From Gammaproteobacteria bacterium (GTDB taxonomy: Bacteria > Pseudomonadota > Gammaproteobacteria > Xanthomonadales > Xanthomonadaceae), in assembly GCA_026398715.1 (NCBI GenBank), contig JAPLSI010000229.1:1-12230 (forward strand): a DNA stretch of 12,230 nucleotides, written 5' to 3'. Made by a program: the position numbers and the translations under genes. A model generated the notes under the pieces. That model was given only the letters and a program-made list of their open reading frames with translations. It did not search any database and was not told where the DNA came from. This document shows, one piece after another, positions 1 to 8,237 of this stretch; within the stretch, counting starts at the first letter, position 1; each line of letters starts with the position of its first letter.

Positions 1-2091
1 AGCCAACACAACCGACCAGACTGGCTGGTCAAGCTCGACTGGAATGCCACGGACAATCAGATACTCGAATTCACCGCATTTTCGGATCGCGAAGACGCCG
101 AACGCGATGTCTATTCCAACGACGTTGCGGCGCGCAGCAGCCGGTACCTGACGCGAATCCCGGCACCGGCTGCGCTCACGCCAGCCACGACCGACCTGCC
201 GGCGAGCCTGGCGACCGACCGGGACGACTACCTCGGCACGATCTTCGATGAGTCGTGTGGCGAGAACTACATCCTGAAATACACAGCCTACGCCACCGAC
301 ACGCTGACACTGTCCGCGCTGTACGGGCATGGCGAATCGCGCCGCAGCAGCCGTGGCGTGGCAGCGAATGGCCTGGTCGCTGAATATTCCGGCCGCCTCG
401 GGGACAATCCGTCCGGCTGTCCTGCCATCCAGTCCCTGGTGGGCGCGATTCCGCAGGGTTGTTCCTTCATGGGTGTCATCGGCAGTACGCGTTCGAGGGA
501 CGAGCGGGACGAGCTTCGCCTGCACGCAGATTGGACGCTGGCCCAGCACAACATTCTTGTCGGTGTCGAAGTAAACCGTTTCACCAGCGCGGATGGAGAA
601 GCGTACGAGGGCGGGTCGGTCTGGCAATATCGGACCGACTATCGCAATGCGTCAGTACAAACCCCGGGCTTGGTCCGACGACGCGCTTTCCAGTACGGCG
701 CCGAAGTCGAGGTGAAATCAAACGCCTTCTACGTCGAGGACACCTGGCAGGTAACGCCGGAATTCCAGGCCTACCTTGGCTTGCGCTGGGACAGTTTCGA
801 AAATACCAATGACGCCGGCGAGACCTTTGTCGAGGTCCACAAGCAGTTCAGTCCCCGTGCGGGCCTCGCCTGGGACCTGCATGCCGACGGATCGACGGTC
901 GTGTTTGCCAACGCGGGACGGTACGCGTTGCCACTGTCCGCAACCATCGGCACGCGTGGTGCCAGCCCCTCCTTGTTCGTGGAGCAGTTCTACAGGTTCA
1001 CCGGCGTGGACCCGGTGACCGGCGCGCCCACGGGACTGGTGCAGACGGGTTCGACAAGCTACCTCAACAACGAGAATGGCCTGCCCAGGGATCCGCGCAC
1101 CATCGCCGACCAGAATCTCAGGCCAATGTTCCAGGATGAGTTCATCCTGGGCATCCAGTCCCGATTGAGCGCGCACATGACCGGCGGCGTCCGCGGCATC
1201 TACCGCGACCTGAAGTCCGCCATCGACGACCAGTGCGACTACCGGCCGATTTATGCCTACGCCGCGGAGTTCCAGATTCCGTTCGTGCCGGTGTCGCAGA
1301 ATTTCCCGGCGTGTCGGCTGTACAACCCCGGCGAGGACGCGACGTTCCTTATCGACATCGATGGTGATGGGCAACTCGAGACGGTCGAGCTTGACGCCGA
1401 CGTGCTGGGCCCGCGCGCGCGCCGAACCTACAAGGCACTGGAACTGTTCGTGGAGGGTTACTGGGGCCGTTCTTTCGTGATGGCGTCCTACACCCGGTCG
1501 AGTAGCGTCGGTAACACGGAAGGTGGCGTCAAGTCCGACATCGGCCAGGACGACACCGGCGTCACCCAGGACTTCGACTATCCGGAGCTGATGATCGGAT
1601 CGTTCGGCCACCTGCCCAACGACCGCAAGCATTCATTCAAATTGATCGGTGCCTGGCAGGTGAATGAGCAATGGTCCATCGGCACCAACGTGCTGTTGCA
1701 GTCGGGACGGCCGATCAACTGTTTCGGGTTCCTCGGCGGCGCGAATACATCGCACTACGGCAATTCCTATTTCTCCTGCGACCCCGGCGTCGCCAACCTG
1801 CCCGGTGACGGGACCGGCAACAACGGCCGCACCATCGTCACGCGCGGGTCGGCCGGGCGCACGCCCTGGTTGCACAAGCTGGACCTCAACGTTGCCTATT
1901 CGCCCTCGTGGGCCGATGGCAAGCTACGGTTGAAGGCAGACGTGTTCAATGTCCTCGACTCGCACGCGGTGATCAGCGTGGTCGAGGAAGGAGAGAACAG
2001 TGTCGGCGACCCACAGCCCGACGCCTATGGCAGCGCGCGGGCTTTCCAGGCGCCGCGATCGGTGCGGTTTTCAGTCGAATACCGGTTCTGA
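1..2091 (+). CDS. TonB-dependent receptor, Oar-like, C-terminal part (5' end outside window)
   Basis: Outer-membrane beta-barrel receptor that would take up a ligand using energy from TonB-ExbB-ExbD; the ligand cannot be told. The frame is open from base 1 to a TGA at 2089-2091, giving 696 visible residues. The signal peptide, any carboxypeptidase-regulatory-like domain and most or all of the plug must lie upstream. What is visible is alternating amphipathic barrel strands with long loops, the conserved block SDIGQDDTGVTQDF followed by LPNDRKH (about residues 512-545), and the ending SVEYRF. A terminal Phe is the usual outer-membrane sorting signal. Several Cys lie in loop-like stretches (DDQC and FPAC; INCF and YFSC), so loop disulfides are plausible. 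A loop near residues 452-463 fits a calcium-binding EF-hand loop. Codon choice looks less strongly biased than in the downstream genes, which may mean lower expression. The 3' end converges on metH with a 9-base gap. Family confidence is high; substrate is unknown. Confidence 0.88.
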   Translation, partial: SQHNRPDWLVKLDWNATDNQILEFTAFSDREDAERDVYSNDVAARSSRYLTRIPAPAALTPATTDLPASLATDRDDYLGTIFDESCGENYILKYTAYATDTLTLSALYGHGESRRSSRGVAANGLVAEYSGRLGDNPSGCPAIQSLVGAIPQGCSFMGVIGSTRSRDERDELRLHADWTLAQHNILVGVEVNRFTSADGEAYEGGSVWQYRTDYRNASVQTPGLVRRRAFQYGAEVEVKSNAFYVEDTWQVTPEFQAYLGLRWDSFENTNDAGETFVEVHKQFSPRAGLAWDLHADGSTVVFANAGRYALPLSATIGTRGASPSLFVEQFYRFTGVDPVTGAPTGLVQTGSTSYLNNENGLPRDPRTIADQNLRPMFQDEFILGIQSRLSAHMTGGVRGIYRDLKSAIDDQCDYRPIYAYAAEFQIPFVPVSQNFPACRLYNPGEDATFLIDIDGDGQLETVELDADVLGPRARRTYKALELFVEGYWGRSFVMASYTRSSSVGNTEGGVKSDIGQDDTGVTQDFDYPELMIGSFGHLPNDRKHSFKLIGAWQVNEQWSIGTNVLLQSGRPINCFGFLGGANTSHYGNSYFSCDPGVANLPGDGTGNNGRTIVTRGSAGRTPWLHKLDLNVAYSPSWADGKLRLKADVFNVLDSHAVISVVEEGENSVGDPQPDAYGSARAFQAPRSVRFSVEYRF
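1354..1389 (+). other. EF-hand-like calcium-binding loop within the TonB-dependent receptor
   Basis: The segment encodes DIDGDGQLETVE, which fits the 12-residue EF-hand/dockerin loop: Asp at positions 1, 3 and 5, Gly at 6, a hydrophobic residue at 8 and Glu at 12. It sits in a likely extracellular loop between two Cys-containing stretches and a barrel strand. Calcium binding is inferred from the motif only. Similar Asp-rich loops are, as I recall, common in Oar-like receptors of Xanthomonadales. Confidence 0.5.
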
Positions 2092-2100
2092 GCGACTCGG

Positions 2101-5100
2101 CTATTCCGGGTCGTAGTCAAGATTCGGGGCGAGCCAGCGTTCGGCCTGCATCACGCTTACGCCTTTGCGACGTGCGTAATCCGCGACTTGCTCGCGGCCC
2201 AGGCGACCGACCACGAAGTACTGGCTGCGCGGATGCGAGAAATAGATCCCGCTGACGGCAGACGCGGGCAACATCGCGAAATTCTCGGTCAGCTGAAGTC
2301 CGATTCGGGCAGGCGCATCCAGCAACTGGAACAGGATTGCCTTCTCGCTGTGCTCGGGGCAAGCCGGATAACCAGGGGCAGGGCGGATGCCGACATACTT
2401 TTCGGCGACCAGGTCCTCGACGCCCAGCGATTCGTCTGGCGCGTAGCCCCACAGTTCGGTTCGCACCTTGCGATGCAGCCACTCGGCGCAGGCTTCCGCC
2501 AGCCGATCGGCGAGCGACTTGAGCAAGATGGCGTTGTAGTCATCCAGTGCGGCTTCGAAACGGGCGACGTGCGGATCGATGCCGATGCCGGCATTCACCG
2601 CGAACGCGCCAATCCAGTCGTCCTTGCCGCTTTCGATAGGCGCGATGAAATCGGCCAGGCAGAAATTGGCGCGGTCATCGGGCTTCTCGGCCTGTTGCCG
2701 GAGGAAATGCAGGGTTTGGTTGGTAGCGTGCGCCTGGCCCAGCAACACGTCGTCGCCGACCGAGTGGGCGGGCCAGATGCCGGCGACCGCTTTCGCGGTC
2801 AGCCATTTCTCGTTCACGATCTTGTCGAGCATGGCCTGTGCGTCGGCGAACAACTCGCGTGACTGGGCGCCGACGATGGCGTCGTCGAGGATCTGCGGAT
2901 AGCGACCTGAAAGCTCCCAGGTCTGGAAGAACGGCGTCCAGTCGATGATGGCGCGCAGCTCGGCCAGCGACACGTCGTCGAACACGGTGACACCGGGTTT
3001 GTTCGGTGCCGGCGGCGTGTAGTTTTTCCAATCGCCATCAAAGCGCTTGCGTCGCGCGCGTTCGATAGTCATCAGCGGCTTGGCGTCGCCGCGGTTGGCG
3101 TGGCGCGCGCGGACTTCGGCATAGTCGGCGGCAATCTGGGCCACCAGCGGGCCTCGCAGCTCGGCGCTGAGCAGCGACTGCGTAACGCCTACCGCGCGCG
3201 AGGCGTCCTTCACCCAGACCACCGGTTCGGCATAGTGCGGCGCGATCTTCAGCGCGGTATGGGCGCGCGACGTGGTCGCGCCGCCGATCATCAGCGGGAT
3301 GTCCATGCCCTGGCGCTTCATCTCGCGCGCGACGTGGCTCATCTCTTCAAGCGAAGGCGTGATCAGTCCGGACAAGCCGATGATGTCGGCCTTTTCCTCG
3401 CGGGCGCGGTCGATGATGGTCTGGGTCGGCACCATCACGCCCAGGTCCACCACGTCGAAGTTGTTGCAGGCCAGCACCACGCCGACGATGTTCTTCCCGA
3501 TGTCGTGCACGTCGCCCTTCACGGTGGCCATCAGCACCTTGCCCTTGGCCTTGCCGCCGTCGCCGGTGCGCAACTTTTCCTCTTCGATATACGGAATGAG
3601 GTGGGCGACGGCTTTCTTCATCACGCGCGCGGACTTCACGACCTGGGGCAGGAACATCTTTCCAGCGCCGAAGAGGTCGCCAACGATGTTCATGCCGTCC
3701 ATCAACGGACCCTCAATCACGTCCAGGGGCCGTGCGGCCTCCTGTCTTGATTGCTCGGCGTCGATCTCGATGAACTTGTCTATTCCGTGCACCAACGCAT
3801 GCTGGATGCGCAGGTTCACCGGCTTTTCGCGCCAGGCCAGGTCTTCAGTACGGACTTCGCCCTTCTTCGACTTGTGCTTGTCGGCTTCGGCCAGCAGGCG
3901 TTCGGTGGAATCCTTGGCTCGATTGAGCACCACGTCTTCGACGGCTTCGCGCAGGGAGGGCTCGAGGTCGTCCAGGATCGGCAGTCCGCCGGCGTTGACG
4001 ATGCCCATGTCCATTCCCGCCTGGATGGCGTGGTACAGGAACACAGCGTGGATCGCCTCGCGCACCGAATTGTTGCCGCGGAACGAAAACGAAACGTTGG
4101 AAACACCACCCGATACATGGCTGAGCGGGAAACGTCGCTTCAGCTCGCGCGTCGCATTGATGAAGGCGACCGCATAGTCGTCGTGCTCCTCGATACCGGT
4201 GGCGATGGCGAAGATATTCGGGTCGAAGATGATGTCTTCCGGGGCGAAGCCCGCCTTCTGCGTCAACAGCGCAAACGCCCGCGAGCAGATCTCGACTTTC
4301 CGCTCGAAGGTATCGGCCTGGCCCTGCTCATCGAACGCCATCACCACCACGGCGGCGCCATAGCGACGGACCTTGGCAGCCTGCTGCAGGAACGCCTGCT
4401 CGCCTTCCTTCATCGAGATGGAATTGACGATGGCCTTGCCCTGCACGCATTTCAGGCCGGACTCGATGACGCTCCATTTCGAGGAGTCGATCATCAGCGG
4501 CACGCGGGCGATGTCCGGTTCGGCGGCGATCAGGCGCAGGAAGCGCGACATCGCGGCCTCGGCATCAAGCATGCCTTCGTCCATGTTGACGTCGATCACC
4601 TGCGCGCCGTTTTCCACCTGCTGGCGGGCCACGGCCAGGGCCTCGTCGTAGCGGTTCTCGAGGATCAGTTTCTTGAATTGCGCTGAGCCGGTGACATTGG
4701 TGCGCTCGCCGACGTTGACGAAGTTGGTGTCGGGCGTGATGACGAACGGCTCGAGGCCCGCGAGCCGCGTATGTGGCTCGATGCTCGGAAGCTGCCTGGG
4801 TGCAACGCCGTCCACGGCCGCGGCGATGGCGCGAATGTGGTCGGGGGTCGTGCCGCAGCAACCGCCCACCATGTTCAGCAAACCAGCGCGGGCGAACTCA
4901 CCGAGCATCTCCGACATTTCCTCCGGCCCTTCGTCGTAACCACCAAAGGCGTTGGGCAGGCCGGCATTGGGATGGCAGCTGATGAAAGCGTCGGAAACCT
5001 GCGAAAGCATGTCCACGTGCGGCCGCAGGTCCTTCGCGCCCAGTGCGCAGTTCAGGCCCACCGACAGCGGGCGCGCATGGCGCAGGGAATACCAGAACGC

Positions 5101-5868
5101 TTCTGCTGTCTGGCCAGACAAGGTGCGTCCGGAACGATCGGTGATCGTGCCAGAGATCATGACCGGGACGCGGAATCCCAGGGTCTCGAACAAGGCATCG
5201 AGTGCGTACAGGCCGGCCTTGGCATTGAGCGTGTCGAACACGGTCTCCACCATGATCGCGTCGCTGCCGCCCTCGATCAGCGCTTGCGCGGCCTCGGTGT
5301 AGTTGTCGACGAGTTCGTCGAAGGTGACGTTGCGGAAACCCGGATCGTTGACGTCAGGGCTCATCGACGCCGTGCGTGATGTCGGCCCCAGGATGCCGAT
5401 CGTGAATCGCGGACGGGACGGATCGAGTGCTTCGAATTCGGCGCAGCATTCCCGGGCCAGCTTCGCGGCTTCGCGATTGAGTTCGGCCACCAGGTGTTCG
5501 AGCTTGTAGTCGGCCTGCGAGACCCGGGTCGAGTTGAAGGTATTGGTCTCGAGCAGGTCGGCGCCGGCCTCGAGGTAGGCGCGATGGATGCCACGGATGA
5601 TTTCCGGTTGGGTCAGCGTCAACAGGTCGTTGTTGCCCTTGAGGTCGCCTTCGCATCCACAGCCCGGGCCGTGGGTGTGCGCCTCGCCTTCGGAGAAGTG
5701 TGAATCGTCGTATCCCTCCGCGAAGCGCGTGCCGCGGTAGCCGGCCTCGTCCAGTCCGTGCTGCTGGATCATCGTGCCCATGGCGCCGTCGATCACCAGG
5801 ATGCGGGTCGCCAGGGCTTGCTCCAGCAATCCGACGCGGGCCGGGTCCTTCCAGGGAAGCTCGATCAT
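2101..5868 (-). CDS. metH: Cobalamin-dependent methionine synthase (5-methyltetrahydrofolate--homocysteine methyltransferase)
   Basis: Cytoplasmic enzyme that moves the methyl group of 5-methyl-THF to homocysteine through enzyme-bound cobalamin, making methionine and THF. The 1255 residues (E. coli MetH has 1227) carry all four modules. The homocysteine domain (about 1-360) has DGAMGTMIQ and zinc ligands Cys274 in GLNCALG and Cys337-Cys338 in GGCCGTT. The pterin domain (about 375-640) starts near [14 protein letters not shown]. The cobalamin module (about 680-910) has a cap with EGPLMDGMN, DxHxxG with His788 as axial ligand in GDVHDIGKN, then SGLITPS and GGATTS. The AdoMet reactivation domain (about 930-1255) has DWTPFF and [12 protein letters not shown]. 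The extra length is mostly a His/Cys-rich insert at residues 53-74. The ATG at 5868-5866 was chosen because the family begins there and it overlaps the upstream stop as ATGA. AAGGA lies immediately before it, too close for an ordinary ribosome site, which favours coupled translation. An in-frame start 23 codons upstream would lie inside the preceding gene. Confidence 0.97.
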   Translation of the reverse strand: MIELPWKDPARVGLLEQALATRILVIDGAMGTMIQQHGLDEAGYRGTRFAEGYDDSHFSEGEAHTHGPGCGCEGDLKGNNDLLTLTQPEIIRGIHRAYLEAGADLLETNTFNSTRVSQADYKLEHLVAELNREAAKLARECCAEFEALDPSRPRFTIGILGPTSRTASMSPDVNDPGFRNVTFDELVDNYTEAAQALIEGGSDAIMVETVFDTLNAKAGLYALDALFETLGFRVPVMISGTITDRSGRTLSGQTAEAFWYSLRHARPLSVGLNCALGAKDLRPHVDMLSQVSDAFISCHPNAGLPNAFGGYDEGPEEMSEMLGEFARAGLLNMVGGCCGTTPDHIRAIAAAVDGVAPRQLPSIEPHTRLAGLEPFVITPDTNFVNVGERTNVTGSAQFKKLILENRYDEALAVARQQVENGAQVIDVNMDEGMLDAEAAMSRFLRLIAAEPDIARVPLMIDSSKWSVIESGLKCVQGKAIVNSISMKEGEQAFLQQAAKVRRYGAAVVVMAFDEQGQADTFERKVEICSRAFALLTQKAGFAPEDIIFDPNIFAIATGIEEHDDYAVAFINATRELKRRFPLSHVSGGVSNVSFSFRGNNSVREAIHAVFLYHAIQAGMDMGIVNAGGLPILDDLEPSLREAVEDVVLNRAKDSTERLLAEADKHKSKKGEVRTEDLAWREKPVNLRIQHALVHGIDKFIEIDAEQSRQEAARPLDVIEGPLMDGMNIVGDLFGAGKMFLPQVVKSARVMKKAVAHLIPYIEEEKLRTGDGGKAKGKVLMATVKGDVHDIGKNIVGVVLACNNFDVVDLGVMVPTQTIIDRAREEKADIIGLSGLITPSLEEMSHVAREMKRQGMDIPLMIGGATTSRAHTALKIAPHYAEPVVWVKDASRAVGVTQSLLSAELRGPLVAQIAADYAEVRARHANRGDAKPLMTIERARRKRFDGDWKNYTPPAPNKPGVTVFDDVSLAELRAIIDWTPFFQTWELSGRYPQILDDAIVGAQSRELFADAQAMLDKIVNEKWLTAKAVAGIWPAHSVGDDVLLGQAHATNQTLHFLRQQAEKPDDRANFCLADFIAPIESGKDDWIGAFAVNAGIGIDPHVARFEAALDDYNAILLKSLADRLAEACAEWLHRKVRTELWGYAPDESLGVEDLVAEKYVGIRPAPGYPACPEHSEKAILFQLLDAPARIGLQLTENFAMLPASAVSGIYFSHPRSQYFVVGRLGREQVADYARRKGVSVMQAERWLAPNLDYDPE
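5647..5712 (-). other. His/Cys-rich insert in the MetH homocysteine domain
   Basis: Residues 53-74 of MetH lie between the conserved RGTRFAEG and DLKGNNDLL blocks. From memory of the E. coli sequence, these are separated there by only a few residues. The insert has potential metal ligands His57, His64, His66, Cys70 and Cys72, with the core [11 protein letters not shown]. It is in frame and the flanking blocks are intact, so it is a real protein insertion and not a sequencing slip. Zinc or other metal binding is inferred from composition. I recall His-rich inserts at this place in other xanthomonad MetH proteins but cannot check it here. Confidence 0.6.
5865..5868 (-). promoter_or_regulatory. 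ATGA stop/start overlap coupling the regulator-methyltransferase gene to metH
   Basis: On the minus strand the upstream gene ends CAC AAG GAA TGA, and metH starts at the ATG formed by the last A of GAA plus TG of the stop. A four-base ATGA overlap is a standard arrangement for translational coupling. It shows that the two genes share a transcript, with the regulator first. Confidence 0.85.
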
Positions 5869-6794
5869 TCCTTGTGCGCCAACAGGGTCAGGACTTCGAA
5901 ATGCGGAGGCCTCTTTTCCTGCGTGACGACTTCGCAAACCTGCACGGCAAGGCCGGCCTTGGCCGCGAACTTGCGCAGTTCCTTCTCGGTGATGCCCAGG
6001 TTGACGTGGCCGTAGGGCGTCACGGCGCCCTTGTGTTCATGCTTGGCCAGGCAGGTCAGCAGCAGGCGCCCGCCCTTGCGCAGTACGCGCGCCGCCTCGG
6101 CCACCGCAAGCGCGGGCTTGTCGGCGTAGGTAAGCGCGTGCATCAGCAACACCAGGTCGAATTGCGGCTTGTCGAAGGGCAGGGCCTGCATGTCGCCTTC
6201 AAGCACCTCCACGTGCTCGAGCTTGCGAAGGCGTTCGCTGGCCGCCAGCACGACCTTGGTGCTGGAGTCGATGCAGACGTAGCGACGGGAGTGGGGGGCC
6301 AGCAATTCGGCCAGCACGCCATCGCCGGACGCCACGTCCAGCACTTCGCCCGGGTCGAGCATGGGCAGGGCGGCCCGCGCGAGCGCCTCCCAGGTGCGGC
6401 CCGGCGAATAGTGGCGTTCCATGTCGCCCGCAACCGAATCGGCCCAGTTCTGGTCGGACTGGCGCTGGGCCAGTACGGCGGTCAGCCGTTCAGCGTCCTG
6501 GCGCAGCAGGGGGTCGTCGGTGCCGCCGCGCAGCGCATTCCACAGGGTGCGCTCGGCCGGTTCGAGTTGGTCTTCGTTGAAGCGGTAGTAGGCGGATACG
6601 CCGGCGCGGCGGTCGCGCACCAGGTCGGCGTCCTTGAGCTTGGCCAGGTGCGTGGACACGCGGGGCTGCGCCAACCGGGTGACGGCGGACAGCTCGGCCA
6701 CCGTCAGTTCGTCGCGCTCGAGCAGGGCGAGCAGGCGGACGCGGGTGGGGTCGGCAAGTACCCGCAGGCAGGCCGACCAGGCATCGAGATCCAT
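5865..6794 (-). CDS. ArsR-family winged-helix regulator fused to a SAM-dependent methyltransferase domain
   Basis: The protein has 309 residues in two domains. Residues 1-85 are an ArsR-type DNA-binding domain: [13 protein letters not shown], then a helix-turn-helix near residues 32-57 with recognition segment [11 protein letters not shown], and a wing around AGVSAYYRF. The Cys-rich metal site of classical ArsR/SmtB repressors (ELCVCDL) is absent; the place reads ELTVAELS, so metal sensing is unlikely. Residues about 115-309 are a class I methyltransferase fold of the Methyltransf_11 kind, with SAM motif [16 protein letters not shown] (151-165), Asp176 after a beta strand, and GDMQALPF (200-207). 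The ATG at 6794 has AAAGGA (6800-6805) with a 5-base gap, and the winged helix begins right there; the open frame upstream lacks domain character. The gene leads a two-gene operon with metH. I infer that it senses SAM or SAH and controls methionine synthesis, perhaps like the SahR regulators of proteobacteria. Whether the methyltransferase domain is catalytic or only a ligand sensor is open. Confidence 0.9.
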   Translation of the reverse strand: MDLDAWSACLRVLADPTRVRLLALLERDELTVAELSAVTRLAQPRVSTHLAKLKDADLVRDRRAGVSAYYRFNEDQLEPAERTLWNALRGGTDDPLLRQDAERLTAVLAQRQSDQNWADSVAGDMERHYSPGRTWEALARAALPMLDPGEVLDVASGDGVLAELLAPHSRRYVCIDSSTKVVLAASERLRKLEHVEVLEGDMQALPFDKPQFDLVLLMHALTYADKPALAVAEAARVLRKGGRLLLTCLAKHEHKGAVTPYGHVNLGITEKELRKFAAKAGLAVQVCEVVTQEKRPPHFEVLTLLAHKE

Positions 6795-6795
6795 G

Positions 6796-6825
6796 TTTAT
6801 CCTTTCATCCCGATTCAAAGATATA
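6796..6825. promoter_or_regulatory. Imperfect inverted repeat, candidate operator of the regulator/metH operon
   Basis: The left arm TTTATCCTTTCATC (6796-6809) and right arm GATTCAAAGATATA (6812-6825) are related by dyad symmetry at 10 of 14 positions around a 2-base centre. The outer parts, TATC and GATA, pair fully. The repeat covers the ribosome site of the regulator gene and lies just downstream of a candidate -10 box, so a bound dimer would block the start of transcription. Autoregulation by the encoded winged-helix protein is inferred. Confidence 0.45.
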
Positions 6826-6827
6826 GC

Positions 6828-6856
6828 AGCGTAGGGGCTGCGCAAGGATGCGTCAA
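6828..6856 (-). promoter_or_regulatory. Candidate sigma-70 promoter for the regulator-metH operon
   Basis: Reading the minus strand, TTGACG (6856-6851) matches five of six bases of the -35 consensus. TACGCT (6833-6828) follows after 17 bases as a weak -10. Transcription would start near 6821, inside the inverted repeat, about 27 bases before the regulator ATG. The -35 and spacing are good; the -10 is poor. Confidence 0.4.
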
Positions 6857-6888
6857 GGCAGTTCTCGCCGGCTTCACCGGTGCTTGCC

Positions 6889-6896
6889 GCTACAAT
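6889..6896 (+). promoter_or_regulatory. Candidate promoter (GCTACAAT -10 box) for the acyl-CoA dehydrogenase gene
   Basis: TACAAT (6891-6896) matches five of six bases of the -10 consensus and ends 34 bases before the GTG start. No good -35 is visible at the usual distance. An 8-base perfect palindrome, CACCGGTG (6875-6882), lies between the -35 and -10 regions and could be chance or an activator/repressor site. The same GCTACAAT occurs before the glutamate dehydrogenase gene. Confidence 0.45.
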
Positions 6897-6930
6897 AGGG
6901 GGCTGGATAACTGAACCGAGGGCAAGCGCC

Positions 6931-8091
6931 GTGGATTTCGATTTCACCGAAGAACAACTGATGATCCAGGACGTGGCGCGGCGCATTGCGCAGGAAAAGA
7001 TCGCGCCCAGCGCCGAGCACCACGACCGCACCGGCGAGTTCCCCCTGGAAAACATCCGTACCCTGGGTGAAAACGGCCTGATGGGCATCGAAGTGCCGAC
7101 CGAATACGGCGGCGCCGGCATGGACCCGATCAGCTACGTGCTGGCCATGGTTGAAATCGCCGCGGCCGATGCCGCGCATTCCACCATCGTGTCGGTGAAC
7201 AACTCCCTGTTCTGCAACGGCATCCTGCAATACGGCACCGAGGCGCAGAAGCAGCTGTACGTGCGCGCCATCGCCGAAGGCCGCGAAATCGGCGCATTCG
7301 CCCTGACCGAACCGCAGTCGGGTTCCGATGCGACGGCCATGCGCTGCCGCGCGATCCGCCAGGAAGACGGCAGCTACCAGATCAACGGCAAGAAGAGCTG
7401 GATCACGTCCGGCCCCGTTGCCAAGTACATCGTGTTGTTCGCGCAGACCGACCCGGCCAAGGGCGCCAAGGGCATCACCGCCTTCATGGTGGACACGGCC
7501 AAGCCGGGTTTCTTCCGTGGCAAGACCGAGCCCAAGCTTGGCATCCGCGCATCGGCGACCTGCGAAATCGAATTCCAGGACTACATCGCCACGCCTGACG
7601 AAGTGCTGGGCAAGGACGGCGAAGGATTCAAGATCGCGATGGGCGTCCTGGACGCCGGTCGCATCGGCATCGCCTCGCAGGCGGTCGGCATTTCCCGCGC
7701 CGCCTATGAAGCCTCGCTGTCGTACGTGAGGGAACGCAAGGCGTTCGGTGCGCCGATCGGTTCGTTCCAGATGATCCAGTCCAAGATCGCCGACATGAAG
7801 TGCAAGCTGGACGCCTCGTTGTTGCTGACCCTGCGCGCAGCCTGGAAGAAACACCAGGTCGAGTCGAAGGGTGGCCGCTTCAGCACCGAAGCGGCGGTCG
7901 CCAAGCTGACCGCGTCGGAAGCGGCGATGTGGATTTCGCACCAGGCCGTGCAGATCCACGGTGGCATGGGCTATTCGAAGGAAATGCCGCTCGAGCGATA
8001 TTTCCGCGATGCCAAGATCACCGAGATCTACGAAGGCACCAGCGAGATCCAGCGGCTGGTGATTGCGCGCAACGAGACCGGTTTGCGCTGA
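6931..8091 (+). CDS. Acyl-CoA dehydrogenase, short-chain/branched-chain type (FAD-dependent)
   Basis: Cytoplasmic flavoenzyme that oxidises an acyl-CoA to the 2,3-enoyl-CoA and passes electrons to electron-transfer flavoprotein. The 386 residues are the usual length. Both family signatures are present: ALTEPQSGSDA (124-134) in the middle domain, and QIHGGMGYSKEMPLER (341-356) with FRD in the C-terminal helical domain. Glu368 in EIYEGTSEIQ is at the place of the catalytic base of short-chain and butyryl-CoA dehydrogenases. The GTG start at 6931 is preceded by GAGGG (6918-6922) with an 8-base gap, and VDFDFTEEQ matches the usual family N terminus, so GTG is preferred over the ATG at 6961. Chain length is not settled by sequence reading; short straight or branched acyl-CoA from amino-acid breakdown is my inference. 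No beta-oxidation partner gene is adjacent. The gene is divergent from the regulator-metH operon. Confidence 0.93.
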   Translation: MDFDFTEEQLMIQDVARRIAQEKIAPSAEHHDRTGEFPLENIRTLGENGLMGIEVPTEYGGAGMDPISYVLAMVEIAAADAAHSTIVSVNNSLFCNGILQYGTEAQKQLYVRAIAEGREIGAFALTEPQSGSDATAMRCRAIRQEDGSYQINGKKSWITSGPVAKYIVLFAQTDPAKGAKGITAFMVDTAKPGFFRGKTEPKLGIRASATCEIEFQDYIATPDEVLGKDGEGFKIAMGVLDAGRIGIASQAVGISRAAYEASLSYVRERKAFGAPIGSFQMIQSKIADMKCKLDASLLLTLRAAWKKHQVESKGGRFSTEAAVAKLTASEAAMWISHQAVQIHGGMGYSKEMPLERYFRDAKITEIYEGTSEIQRLVIARNETGLR

Positions 8092-8119
8092 CGGCGAGGC
8101 GCCAGCCGGATGCGGGACG

Positions 8120-8168
8120 CGGCCCCTGGTCCAGGGCCGTAACCGTTTTCCGCGCCGCTTTGGCGCGG
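8120..8168 (+). terminator. Two tandem G+C-rich hairpins downstream of the acyl-CoA dehydrogenase gene
   Basis: The first hairpin pairs CGGCCC (8120-8125) with GGGCCG (8134-8139) and is followed by TAACCGTTTTC, a short T run at 8146-8149. The second is a perfect 7-base stem, CCGCGCC (8150-8156) with GGCGCGG (8162-8168), around the loop GCTTT, without a following T run. They start 29 bases after the stop codon in a gap with no gene, so termination or 3'-end protection is plausible. The weak T run keeps confidence low. Confidence 0.35.
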
Positions 8169-8237
8169 GTACGGGCAGATTGGTCGCGCTAGCACGGATT
8201 CCGATGCGGCAAAAGGTCGCCGTGGCAGGGCGGGGAA

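Noticed and set aside
718..1632. A 304-codon minus-strand open frame within the TonB-dependent receptor
   Set aside because: No recognisable domain, and the plus frame has clear receptor motifs through to the terminal Phe.
5869..5937. Longer N terminus of MetH from an in-frame ATG 23 codons upstream
   Set aside because: It would overlap the regulator-methyltransferase gene by about 70 bases and adds residues unlike the family; the ATGA start fits better.
5700..6914. A 404-codon open frame on the plus strand opposite metH's start and the regulator-methyltransferase gene
   Set aside because: Gln/Gly/Ala/Val/Arg-rich antisense shadow with no domain; the minus strand holds two recognised, coupled genes there.
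6795..6930. SAM or cobalamin riboswitch upstream of the metH operon
   Set aside because: The leader from the predicted start site to the ATG is only about 27 bases, too short for these riboswitches, and no B12-box-like element was seen.
6795..7121. Longer N terminus of the regulator-methyltransferase protein
   Set aside because: The extension runs across the divergent promoter region and into the acyl-CoA dehydrogenase gene, while a good ribosome site precedes the ATG at 6794, exactly where the ArsR domain begins.
6874..7959. A 361-codon open frame on the minus strand opposite the acyl-CoA dehydrogenase gene
   Set aside because: The plus-strand gene has both family signatures and the catalytic Glu; the reverse frame is a composition shadow.
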